DNA of 64,000 bases from contig CM042087.1 of assembly GCA_023512835.1 (NCBI GenBank), forward strand, positions 6,516,550-6,580,549. The letters are read 5' to 3'. Below the pieces are notes generated by a model. That model searched no databases. It saw only the letters and a list, made by a program, of their open reading frames with translations, and was not told where the DNA came from. Below, piece after piece: positions 31,536-42,158 of this stretch (positions are counted from its first letter, which is position 1; each line of letters opens with the position of its first letter). This DNA is from Taxillus chinensis. Taxonomy: Eukaryota > Streptophyta > Magnoliopsida > Santalales > Loranthaceae. The position numbers and the translations under genes are program-made.

Positions 31536-33233
31536 TGTCACGCCCCGGATTTCCAACCCGAGGAAACCGGCACGTGACTCCCCTTTTACCCACATGGAGG
31601 GCAAAGGGGTTAGGATACAAACCAAGAGTTTTATATTTCAAACATCCATAACACATTCAAGAAGGAAATATTCATAAAAATAATCCAAACCAGTTTATTA
31701 CAACGAAATTCTTTCCAATCCCATCCCCACTGGGGTTACATCAGGTCCCATAAAAGAAAACAACATAAATGGAAGAGAGTAAAATGGTTAAGGTCTTCCA
31801 CCTTGGTGCATCCACCTAACGCCTGTAAGTCCCTGGAAAACAAGCAAACACAGTAGGAGGGGTGAGCAACCACAGCTCAGTAGGGATCAAGTCTCCCCAA
31901 CCCTTCCCATGCTCCTAGCGGCTACATGCATGTGCACAGGTGTAGTGACGTGTTACAACAATCTCAACAAACAATAACAAACCACATCAGTAGTCACAAT
32001 TATCCACCACACAAAACACAAGTGATTTAACCGCCTCTTCAGGCCAAGTTATTTAACCGCCTCTTCAGGCCAAGTGATTTAACCGCCTCTTTAGGCCCTT
32101 GGTTTAACCGCCTCTTAGGCAAAGTAGTTTAACCGCCTCTTCAGGCCGTTACCACAATCAGGCACACAACTTACACCACGGTCACACAAACATAAAACCA
32201 AACACTTGGTGTGCACCCGCTCACAAGTGCACAAACCCAATCATTCAGGCAACGGAACACACACCCAAAGATACATACATACACTAAATCACAAGTCCAG
32301 CCACACAGGCATATTATCAAACACGTAATGGGCATATACATACAGCTATATTCACACAGGCATTTCATCGAACACATAGCATGTAATCCACAGAATCACA
32401 CCAACTTGCCACTGAAGGCCAACATTCATATAGGAGGTCACACCTATATGAATTTACATATAAATAATATAACAGATATCTCATATTCTGCCCCAGGACC
32501 CTAGGACAGAGGAGGACTTAGGAAGAACAGAATCCCTACCTCAAGGAAAACGCAACAACACAGAGAACGGTCCGATCCCAAGCCGAACGCCGTCCACCCA
32601 CGAAGCACCGACCACCCACGCAAGACGCCCGGCAGCAACCAGGAGCTCTCCTTCCCTCTCTCTCTCTCTCTGCGACGGCTGGTGAAGCAACAAACCCTAA
32701 ACCTAAAACAGAGGGACTCCTCCTCCTTATATAGACAACACAACATCAAAACGACGTAGTTTTGATTAAGTGAATCCCAGGATCAAAACGACGTAGTTTT
32801 GATCACACAAGTTACCACCTTTCCGCACCCATATAGGCCAAAATACTCAGAATTTCAACATGGTCCTTTGGAGAAAGTTCCTTAGAATGACAAAACCAAG
32901 GGAACCATGCAAAAATATGGCTGCACGCCAATTTGCACGTGAATTCCCAATTCACGTGCACCTCCATATGGACTCCAAATGCTCTCAAACTTCACCCTTA
33001 GCTTCCTTGCATCATTTAGAAGACAATTACACTTGCACGTGAATTGGACCCATATCACGTGCACCTCACATATATGTCCATTTGGCCTGAAACTTCGTGG
33101 TAGATAGAGGACATCATTCTAAGCATCTTTCCTTTTGCACGTGAATTCATTGGAGTCCATTTACTAGGTCAAAATCTAGAAAAACTCTACTCCTGGAGGT
33201 AAAACCGACTAACTCAAGGTACGGGTCCTTACG
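31536..33233 (-). repeat. 5' LTR of element 3
   Basis: Nearly identical to 24297-25996 throughout. TATA box on the minus strand at 32727-32733, stem-loop arms 32424-32434 and 32443-32453, CT repeat near 32655-32671, inverted CACGTG pairs near 32935-32960 and 33035-33062. The first base on the minus strand is C. Confidence 0.96.
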
Positions 33234-34340
33234 GGCGGATGGTTCGCTTCATGTGTATAGACTACCAGAAGGTGAACCAGGTGATCGTAAAGAACATATC
33301 TCCATTACCGAGGATCAATGATCTGTTCGATCAATTTTGAGGTGCGAGATGGTTTTCCAAGATAGACTTGAGATCTAGATACTATTAGTTGAGGGTTAGG
33401 GAGGCAGATATCCTTAAGGCAGCGTTCGGTTGTCGTTAAGGGAATTATGAGTGGCTCGTGATGCCGTTTGGGCTCACAAATGCTCCAGCGGTGTTTATAG
33501 GATTGATGAACCAGGTGTTTGCTCCGTATTTAGATATGTTCATTATGGTGTTCATTAACAATATTTTGGTCTATTCAGCGACCAAGAGGGAGCATGAAGA
33601 GCATTTGCAAGGTTGTGGTACGAGGCTTGCGAGAGAACCGGTTGTGGCGAAGTTCACAAAATGTGACTTCTGGTTACAACAAGTGAACTTCTTGGGACAT
33701 GTGGTATCTTCGGAGGGTATCACAATGGATCTTGTGAAGATCGAGGCGGTTATGTCGTGGAAGAGGCCCACGAATGTGTTTGAGGTTCGTAGCTTCCTTG
33801 GTTTGGCATGCTATTATCGGAGGTTTGTGGAGGATTTTTTCAGGTTGGCGGCTCGATGACAAACTTGACCGAAAAGGGAGTTCCTTTTGTTTGCTATGAT
33901 ACTTGTGAGAGTGCTTTCATGGAGCTGAAGGCACGAGTGACCTCAACACCTATCCTGATTCTTCCAAAGGAGGGTGTGCCTTTTGAGGCGTATTGGGATG
34001 CCTCTAGGGTGGGGCTTGGTTATGTGTTGATGCGGACTCGAAAGGTGATTGCTTATGGGTCTAGACAGTTAAGACCACGTGAGCAAGAACTATCCCACGC
34101 ATGATTTGGAGTTGGTGGCGGTGATCTTTGCTCTAAAGAGCTCGCAGATATTATCTCCTTGGGGAGAAATTTGTGGTGTATATAGACCATAAGAGCTTGC
34201 CGTATATCTTTTCTCGGTGAGACCTGAACCTTAGGCAAAGGCGGTGGGTGGAGTACCTGTAGCGATTTCGGTTTGATATGTTTTATACCCCTGGCAAGGG
34301 TAATGTGGTGGCAGATGCTCGATTAGGAAGAGCAAGGCTG
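33234..34340 (+). pseudogene. Element 4 reverse transcriptase and RNase H, continued
   Basis: The frame resumes after element 3 with [25 protein letters not shown], then stops within WFSKIDLRS / LRV / [19 protein letters not shown]. The catalytic box reads [10 protein letters not shown]: both Asp of FIDD are now Asn, each one G-to-A transition away. The connection domain [20 protein letters not shown] (about 33780-33840) and RNase H blocks [14 protein letters not shown] and GSRQLRPREQ follow, then a frameshifted HDLELVAVIFALK and [11 protein letters not shown]. The RT is certainly inactive. Confidence 0.88.
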
Positions 34341-34698
34341 TGGTGGCCCATTGTGCCATTAAGGAATGGGGATGATGGGTTAGTTGGCAACAATGAGGTT
34401 GCAAATGGTGACCGGCGCGGGGCGAGGGACCCTCGGTGTTATTGTTGCGATCACTAAGTTGCAAGTAGGATCATAGAGGATCAGTGGGGCACATTGATGT
34501 GAGGTCATTAGGGGCGGGATTCACACAGGGTAGGCATCTTCCGATTGGACCGAGGATGCAGAGCGTGTCATGCGGTATAGGGGTAGACGATAGTTCTCAC
34601 TTCTCTTTAAGAGGAGGTTCTTTGGGAATTTCACCAGTCACGGTTAGTTGTACAATCTGGTGTGACCAAGATATACCATGACGTGAGGAGACAATATT
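34341..34698 (+). pseudogene. Element 4 RH-IN spacer and integrase zinc-finger start
   Basis: Poorly conserved spacer, then YHDVRRQYW at the right edge, where the frame is cut by element 5 after the duplication ATATT (34694-34698). The Trp codon is split by the insertion and completed at 44139. Confidence 0.75.
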
Positions 34699-35263
34699 TG
34701 TAAGGACCCGTACCTTGAGTTAGTCACGCTTTTGCCTTCCGAGTAGAGTTTTTCTAGATTTTGACCTAGTAAATGGGCTCAAATGAATTCACGTGCAAAA
34801 GGAAAGATGCATAGAATGATGTCCTCTATCTACCACGAAGTTTCAGGCCAAACGGACGTGTATGTAAGGTGCACGTGAAATGGGTCCAATTCACGTGCAA
34901 GTGTGGTTGTCTTCTAAATGATGTAAGGAGGCTAGGGGTGAAGTTTGAGAGCATTTGGAGTGCATATGGAGTTGCACGTGAATTGGGAATTCACGTTCAA
35001 ATTGGCGTGCAGCCATATTTTTGCATGGTTCCCTTGGTTTTGACATTCTAATGATCTTTCTCCAAAGGACCATGTTGAAATTCCGAGTATTTTGGCCTAT
35101 ATGGGTGCGGAAAGGTGCTAACTTGTGTGATCAAAACTACGCCGTTTTGATCCTGGGTTTACTTAATCAAAACTACGTCGTTTTGATGTGGGTAGTGCCT
35201 ATATAATGAGGGCTTGAGTTTGAGTTTAGGGTTCTTGTGTTCTCCTTTGCTTGTAGCTACGCC

Positions 35264-35313
<50 letters not shown>

Positions 35314-36698
35314 CTCTAGGGCATTGCCGTGGTGGTTCGCGTCGTTGGGAGCTATCTAGCGTGGAGGTTAGGACAAAAGTCCGAGGTAGGGATTCATGTT
35401 CTTCCTAACTCTCATCTGTTCTAGGATATTCACCTATATATATATATATATGTAAATCCATATAGGTGTGATCTCCTATATGGATGTTGGCCTTCAGTGG
35501 CATGTTCTGTTGATTCTGATGTTGAATTTGGCCTGAGGATTTTTTTTGGGTTTGTTTATGCCCACCATGTGTTTGATGAAATGTCTGTGAGGCCTGCACA
35601 CTATGTGTTTGATGAAATGTCTGTGAGGCCTGCATGCCATGTATTCAATATAATGCCTGTGAGACCTTATAAATGGGTGTCTGATGATATACCTACGTGA
35701 CTGGTGTGTACTGTGTTTGATTTGTATTTGATTCTAAGCCTATGAGGCTGATGTGTGTGGCTTGTACCTGACCATGTTGGTCCCTCTGAAATAAAGTGTA
35801 AATGCTTGTCTTGAGTTTACATGTTGAGATGTAATGCTATGCTATTTTGTTGGTCTATTTGAGACCGAAGCCGAGATATGGGCCAGGCACAATAGCTGGA
35901 CCCCTTTGAGATTTGGCCAGGACGTGGTCCTGAGTCTCGGTGTAGCACTCACGACGGTGGGCTAAGTCTACACCCATTCCTGAGGGTAGGTATGGCGCCC
36001 GAGGAGGTGGTTGACCATATCTGACTCGGGTGGAAAATGTTGCATTGGTGTCCATGCAACATTCGCCTGGATGTGGTATGTCATGTCGCCGTGGTGGCGG
36101 GGTGTCCTCTGCCCTCCGGTGCGGGCTCGGGTAAAGAGTGTTTACTGGGTGATGTTTGCTTGCTTTAGCCTTAGGCACGACAATAGCACAAGCATACACA
36201 TATCATGCATGTTGTAGAGCGGGACGGGTCCTGGGGAGCCTGGATCCCCTCTTGAGCTATGGTTTGCTCACCCCTCCTATAAATTGTTCTTTGGCGGGGT
36301 TTAGTAGGCGGTAGGTGAAGGCCGAGGAGCTAGGCCCCTGGGGCTGGGAGTTTTATGCTATTTCCTTTGTTGTACTTTGGTTTTATGTTCTGGAATTTGG
36401 TTTGGTTTTATTTGTAACAAGACACCTGGCTTCATAGGGGTTTTTCCTCGACTGGGTTGTAATAAACATTTAGTCTTTGAAATGAAATAAAATGAGATGT
36501 TGTTATTCAATTTGTGTTTGTGTGCATGGTTTGGGAGCAGGAGCATGCCCCTTGGCATGTTAGCCTGGTTGTGCAGGTTTGGGACAGCACCCGTGCCAGA
36601 AGTCCTTTTTAGGTGCTTGCACCAACCCCTTGTCCCTTCGGGTGCGGGCATGGGCAGTCACTACTCATTTCCAAGTGGAAGGAAATTGGGGCGTGACA
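34699..36698 (+). repeat. 5' LTR of element 5
   Basis: TGTAAGGACCC to GGGGCGTGACA. U3 has CACGTG boxes at about 34789, 34873, 34892 and 34975 and two ATCAAAAC...GTTTTGAT palindromes (near 35132 and 35165). The TATA box is TATATAAT at 35201-35208. The leader has a GA microsatellite of 47 bases (35266-35312), a TA run, the stem-loop (35456-35466 and 35475-35485), and tandem GTGTTTGATGAAATGTCTGT units (35565-35660). Poly(A) signals of the form AATAAA lie at 36461 and 36486. Confidence 0.96.
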
Positions 36699-36701
36699 AT
36701 A

Positions 36702-36713
36702 TGGTATCAGAGC
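36702..36713 (+). other. Primer-binding site of element 5
   Basis: TGGTATCAGAGC, a perfect initiator-Met site, three bases after the LTR end. The following 442 bases (36714-37155) are leader without other features. Confidence 0.95.
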
Positions 36714-37155
36714 GATAGTTCAGGGTCTAGTGGACCTAGGATAGTGGGGAGGCCTGGGCCGCTTCGAGACTCTTAGGAGGCGGTATAGGACACGCCTGAT
36801 CAACGTGGTCCTATCTGGTTTTCTGGGGTGTACTCAGGGGGTAGTTAGACCAAGGAGTAGGGCACTTGCATTTGGGTTGAGGGTGCATACATGCATTGGC
36901 ATTAGGGCACTAGTTTAATTTCAGTATGAGTATATGCTGTGTTGCTGAAAACTTGTTGCTAAAAACAAAATTTTGTTGCTGTGAAATTCGGTGATTTTCT
37001 GTGAGACTTGTTGCTATGAATTGCTGTTGTGTGCTTCGTAATTTACCTGTGTGTTTAAATGTAAAACGTTGCTTGAGTACCTCATGGCCCATGGGGATGA
37101 GGGTGTGTAGAGCTTGAGAGAAGCTTATCCTAGTTTGGTTTAAATGATGTAGACT

Positions 37156-38265
37156 ATGCCTCCTAGGAGAGTAACCCGAGCTACTCCAGCTATAGAAGAT
37201 GAATCTTCTGCCCGTGCTGGAGAGGGAAGAGGACAGTGTGTAGAGGGCGATGATCCCCTGGAGCGGATCATGGCCCAAGTCCGGGCCCTAAGCGAGAACG
37301 TGCAAGGCATGCGTGAGGACCTCAGGGGAGAGATCCTAAACGAGGTGCGTCAGGAGATGATGGCACGACACGCAGTGCCACCCTCTCTACCCCGTGAGGC
37401 GGAACCTCCGTGTAAGCAAGGAAGTGCCGGTGAGGCGGGAAGAGGGAGACGTGTTGACGCAGTTCCGAAAGGAACATCCACCAAGGTTCAAGGGAGGAGC
37501 TGAACCTCTAGGAGCAGAGCACCGGCCGTGGCAAATCGAGCATGTGTTCTCCTTTCTTTGACCCCAGGGAGGAAGACAAAGTGAGACTAGCAGTCCGGCA
37601 GTTGGAGGAGGAAGCCTTAGAATGGTGGCTTAGCATCTCAGGAAGCCGGGACATGGAGACCATGGCCTAGAATGAGTTCCTCCAGCTGTTCCATGAGGAG
37701 TTCTTTCCGAGTCATTGCGGTGGCGAAGCGGGAGGAGTTCGGCGGCTTGAAGCGGGGATCGCGCTCGAGTAGCGAGTATGAGCGAGATTTCCGGGGGCTG
37801 AGTCGGTTTGCTCCGAAGCAATATCAAGGGGAGGACCTGAAGGCCCATAAGTTTACCATGGGTCTCAAACCTGCCCTGAAGCAAAGGGTGGAGATGCTTG
37901 CGATTGAAGACCTATCTTGAAGTCGTGGACACCGCCAAGATTGTTGAGAGAGGATTAGAGGAGGGAAGACAGGCTCACCAGGAGCGGATGGGGCGAGGCG
38001 CGCGCGACAAGCACGGTGAAACCAAGAGGCGAAGGTTGAGCCCAGGAGTGGGACTTTTCCCAAGGATGGGGGCCAAGCTTCAATGGCTCCGCCCTGATCC
38101 CGTTACTTTGGAGGACAGGGGAGTCTTGCTGGGAACTTCCCAAGCGGGTGTACCTGTTGTGGCCTATCGGGGCACGTCAAACGTGAGTGCCCCAAGCAGA
38201 CTTGACGTGTCATAGCCGTGGGAAGGTGGGACACATCAGCAAGGTGTGTTTCAGCAAGGGGAACA
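37156..38265 (+). pseudogene. Element 5 gag
   Basis: Start MPPRRVTRATPAIEDESSA at 37156 with a coiled MAQVRALSENVQGMREDLRGEIL segment. Capsid blocks FRKEHPPRFKGG, EEDKVRLAVRQLEEEALEWWLS, SSEYERDFRGLSRFAP and EDLKAHKFTMGLKPALKQRVEML are present over three frames (37400-37920). Knuckles near 38150-38250: CTCCGLSGHVKREC is canonical, while CHSRGKVGHISKVC has Arg for the second Cys, as in elements 1 and 3. Confidence 0.9.
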
Positions 38266-38519
38266 GCCGGGGAGCCGGAAGCTTAGCACAAGGGAGCAGG
38301 GGTGGAACCCAATTCCAGGCCCCACCCCTAAGCCAGGACATTCGTGGCAGGCTAGTCGGCCGGGTTCCGGTCACACTAGGCCACGGGGGGAGAGGCAACC
38401 ACAAGGAGGATCGGAGGGGCGTCCCAGGTGGACTGCGAGCAGGAGCAAAAGGGAAGGCAAGTGAGGCTAGTGGTGGGGCAGGCCAAGGCGAGTGTTCGCG
38501 CTTACCTCGGCACGAGCTG

Positions 38520-39230
38520 AAATGGAGGATTTACCATCACCCTCCGAGGAAGGTGGAGCTGGACCATCGGTGGTTCGAGGTACTATTCTAATATCTCGCA
38601 CCGTTGTTGTTGTATTGTTTGATACCGGAGCTTCGTGCTCCCTGATTGCTAAGTCCTTGGTGGAAAGCCTTGGACTTGATTGTGTGGAGACCGATAAACC
38701 TCCGAGGGTCGAGTCCCCAATGGGAGGTGTGGAGTTGATCCACCAAATGTGTCGAGAGTGTGCGCTTACGATGGGAGAGGTTGACCTCTCATTTGATTTG
38801 TACGTAATGCCCATGAGGACTTTTAGTTTGATTCTGGGGATGGACTGGTTGATGGCCTTTTAGGCTAAGATTGATCGCTATAGGCGACGAGTATCATTTA
38901 CTACACCCACAGGATCTTCCTGTACCCTAGTGGGTGAATGGGATAGGGATGCTTGGGAGAGCTGGACCGACGAGGGAGCTATGGGGCAATATTACCCATA
39001 GGCTTGCCACCCTAACCTTTGAGGAGGAAGGTAACTTAGAGAAAAGGGTGTGGCCAGATGTTGTCGAGAATTTCCAGGATGTCTTTCCTGGGGAGTTGTT
39101 GGAGTTGCCTCCACACAGAAGTATCGAGTTCACGGTTGAACTGTTGCCAGGGGTGGGACCCATCTCACAAGTAGCATACCGGATGGGACCTGCTGAGTTG
39201 CGGGAGCTTCAAGCAAATAAAGGAACCGGG
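38520..39230 (+). pseudogene. Element 5 protease and linker
   Basis: GPSVVRGTILISRTVVVVLFDTGASCSLIAKSLVESLGLDC: the Asp-Thr-Gly active site is intact at 38621-38629. LTMGEVDLSFDLYVMPMRTFSLILGMDWLMAF ends in a TAG near 38862. The linker [37 protein letters not shown] leads to RT. The bases 38266-38519 are the low-conservation gag-protease junction. Confidence 0.9.
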
Positions 39231-40600
39231 AGATAAAGGTTTTATCCGTCCTAGTACCTCACCTTGGGGTGCACCGGTCTTGTTTGCTAAGAAGGCGGAT
39301 GGTTCGTTGCGACTTTGCATTGATTATCGGAAGTCAATCAAGTAACGGTAAAGAACAAGTACCCTTTGCCGCGGATTGATGACTTATTCGACCAGTGAGT
39401 GGAGCACGGTGGTTCTCAAAAATCGATCTGCGTTCGGGATATCACCAATTGAGGGTCAGGAGCGAAGACATCCCTAAGACGGCGTTCAGGTGCAGGTACG
39501 GACACTATGAGTGGTTAGTGATGCCTTTTGGGCTCACGAACGCACCTTTGTGTTCATGCATCTAATGAATCGGGTATTTGCCCCATACCTGGATTCCTTC
39601 GTGGTGGTATTTATTGACGACATCCTTGTGTACTCCAAAACCCAAGCCGAGCATGAGGAGCACTTGGCCGTGGTGCTGCAGGCACTACGAGATCATCACT
39701 TGTATGCTAAATTTAGCAAGTGTGACTTCTGGATGCAAGAGGTGCATTTTCTTGGGCATGTAGTATCTGCCCGAAGGAGTTAGAGTGGACCCAACCAAGA
39801 TTGAGTCCGTAGCATCTTGGAAGAGGCCCACAAATGTTTTTGAGATCCGGAGTTTCTTGGGTCCGCAGGGTATTACCGGCGTTTTGTGGAAGGGTTTTCT
39901 CGGTTGGCGGCGCCCATGACGGCTCCTACACGAAAGGGAGCCAAATTCGAGTGGACGGACAAGTGCGAGCAGGCATTCGAGGAGTTGAAGACTCGCCTGA
40001 CTACCGCACCGGTGTTGAGTCTACCGCAGGAGGGAGTGCCATTCGAGGTGTATTGTGATGCATCTCGCATTGGACCGGGGTGTGTTCTGATGCAAGAACG
40101 CCAAGTCATAGCATATGGCTCGCGACACTGAAGTCCCATGACCAAAACTACCCAACACACGACCTGGAGTTAGCGGCAGTTATTTTTGCCCTGAAGTCTT
40201 GGCGACATTACCTGTTGGGAGAGAAATTTGTGGTATATACTAACCACAAAAGCCTACGATATATCTTCACCCAGAGAGACCTAAATTTGCGACAACGGAG
40301 GTGGGTAGAGTACCTGCAAATGTTTGACTTCACGCTCTCCTACACGCCTGGGAAGGGAAATTTAGTAGCCGACGCGCTAAGTAGAAAGGGGAAAGCTGAG
40401 GTTTCCATGAGAGAATGGAAAATGATGGAGCAGTTGGCGGTGCTTCAGGTGCAACCTGCTTTCAGCGATGAGGGAGCTATCCTGTGTCCTCTCACCGTGA
40501 TACCAGAGTTGTATCGGCGTGTCCGTGAGGGACAGTTAGGCGACGTGGATCGTGAGGTGATCCGGGCCCGATAGAGGCCGGAGAGCTGTCGGGAGGACCG
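39231..40600 (+). pseudogene. Element 5 reverse transcriptase and RNase H
   Basis: [76 protein letters not shown] (catalytic Asp pair at 39615-39620 intact), [47 protein letters not shown], RNase [70 protein letters not shown] and TPGKGNLVADALSRKGK. At least four indels break the frame (39340, 39545, 39870, 40130). Confidence 0.92.
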
Positions 40601-40639
40601 GACGAAGGAGTTGAGCATGAGCTGAAATTTCGGGGGCGT

Positions 40640-41972
40640 CGATAATACCACCTCCCTTGCGTGAGGATGTCTTGAGGGAATTTCATCATTCCCGTTTGGC
40701 TGTACATCCAGGAGGAACTAAGATGTATCATGCCGTTCGCGCACGTTCTGGTGGCCGGGGCTGAAACGGAGTGTAGCGAGTTTGTTTCCAGGTGCCTTAC
40801 ATGTCGGCAAGTGAAGGCGAACACTAACGACCCGCTGGTCAATTGCGGCCTTTACCTGTAGCCGAGTGGAAGTGGGAGCATATTACCATGGACTTCGTGA
40901 CGGGACTTCCTACCACTTCGGGAGGAAGGACATGATTTGGGTCATAGTGGACCGCGTAACTAAGTCATCCCATTTCTTGGCAATTCGAGAGCGCGACTCT
41001 ATCGGCACGTTAAGCCGGTTGTATGTTGATGAGATTGTCCGCTTGCACGGAGTGCCCTTGTCTATTGTTTCGGACAGGGATGCGCGGTTTACATCCCGGT
41101 TTTGGGGAGGTCTGCAGGAAGCATTGGGAACCCGACTTAATTTGAGTACTGCATTCCATCCCGAGACCGATGGTCAGTCCGAGAGGACCATTCAAACATT
41201 GGAAGACTTGTTGAGGGCTTGTGTACTTGATTTTGGAGGATCATGGGCTTCCCACCTTCCTCTGGTGGAGTTTGCCTATAATAACAGTTACTAGTCTTCG
41301 ATTGGGATGGCCCCGTTTGAGGCATTGTATGGCCGACCATGTCGGTCTCCATTATGTTGGGCAGAAGCTGGTGAGGCAGCTATGTTAGGACCTCAATTGG
41401 TCCAGGAGGCTACAACAAAAGTTCAGCTGATTTGGCAACGCCTTCTTACAGCTCGGAGCGACAGAAGTCTTATGCGGATCGCCGACGCCGATCGTTGGAG
41501 TTTTTGGTGGGAGACCACGTATTCCTTCATGTTTCTCCACGGAGAGGGCATAAGAGATTCGGGACTGGGTCCAAGTTGTCCCCTCGGTACATTGGACCGT
41601 TCAAGATTTTGAGCGAGTTGGACCTGTTGCTTATAGATTGGCGTTACCACCTAGTTTGAGCAGAGTTCATAATGTTTTCCATGTATCCCAGTTGCGGAAA
41701 TATCATCCAGATCCCACACACGTGCTAGATTGGGGTACCCTGGATCTTGGAGAGGATGTGTCTGTTGTCGAGGCACCCATCCATATTGTAGATAGGCGCG
41801 AGAAGCAGTGAGAGGTAAGACTATTTCATTGGTTCGGGTGTTGTGGCAACACCGAGGGCCGGAGGAAGAGACCTGGGAACGTGAGACCGAGATGCGTGCT
41901 CATTATCCTGATCCGTTCGAGGACGAACAACTCGAAGGAGGGGAGGAGGGCAAGCATCAAACTTCAACATAA
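40640..41972 (+). pseudogene. Element 5 integrase and chromodomain
   Basis: The zinc finger is degraded by an indel: FHHSRLAVHPGGTKMYHAV, then CLTCRQVKA. The core is open from 40866 to a TAG at 41292: [28 protein letters not shown] and [11 protein letters not shown], with exactly 35 residues between the second Asp and the Glu. The first Asp is in TMDFVTGL. After further frameshifts come YADRRRRSLEFLVGDHVFLHVSPRRG, FHVSQLRKYHPDPTHVLDWG and the chromodomain ALVRVLW-type block with PEEETWERETEMR. The frame stops at TAA 41970-41972 after FEDEQLEGGEEGKHQTST. Confidence 0.92.
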
Positions 41973-42123
41973 TCAGGTATTTGCCCAACTAGTCATCGCT
42001 ACATGACCATGTGAAGTGTATAAATGTGTGAAATAATTTGTGATTTGTTATGTATTAATTTGTGCTAGTGGGTGTTAGAGGCCTATGCTTTGGTTGTGCT
42101 TGTTTTCTTTCATTCCACCTTTT

Positions 42124-42158
42124 CTTTTCGAGGACGAAAAGTCTTAAGGGGGAGAGGA
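42124..42158 (+). other. Hairpin and polypurine tract of element 5
   Basis: CTTTTCG-AGGA-CGAAAAG followed by TCTTAAGGGGGAGAGGA against the 3' LTR. The related sequence GTTCGAGGACGAAC encodes FEDEQ at the end of pol (near 41915). The bases 41973-42123 are untranslated. Confidence 0.93.

Larger units (their letters stand above)
24297..33233 (-). mobile_element. Element 3: full-length Del/Tekay-like chromovirus
   Basis: Complete 8.9-kb minus-strand element with target duplication GGCGG on both sides (24292-24296 and 33234-33238), inserted in the RT of element 4. It has two LTRs of about 1.70 kb that look nearly identical, an intact Met primer site, gag, protease, RT, RNase H, integrase with chromodomain and polypurine tract. 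Frames carry several small indels, which is odd beside such similar LTRs. They may have been present in the template, in which case proteins were supplied by another copy. Base 33233 makes the element open CGTAAGG instead of TGTAAGG. Confidence 0.95.

Noticed and set aside
36702..36713. tRNA-like sequence TGGTATCAGAGC
   Set aside because: Only a 12-base primer-binding site after an LTR. No tRNA cloverleaf is present.
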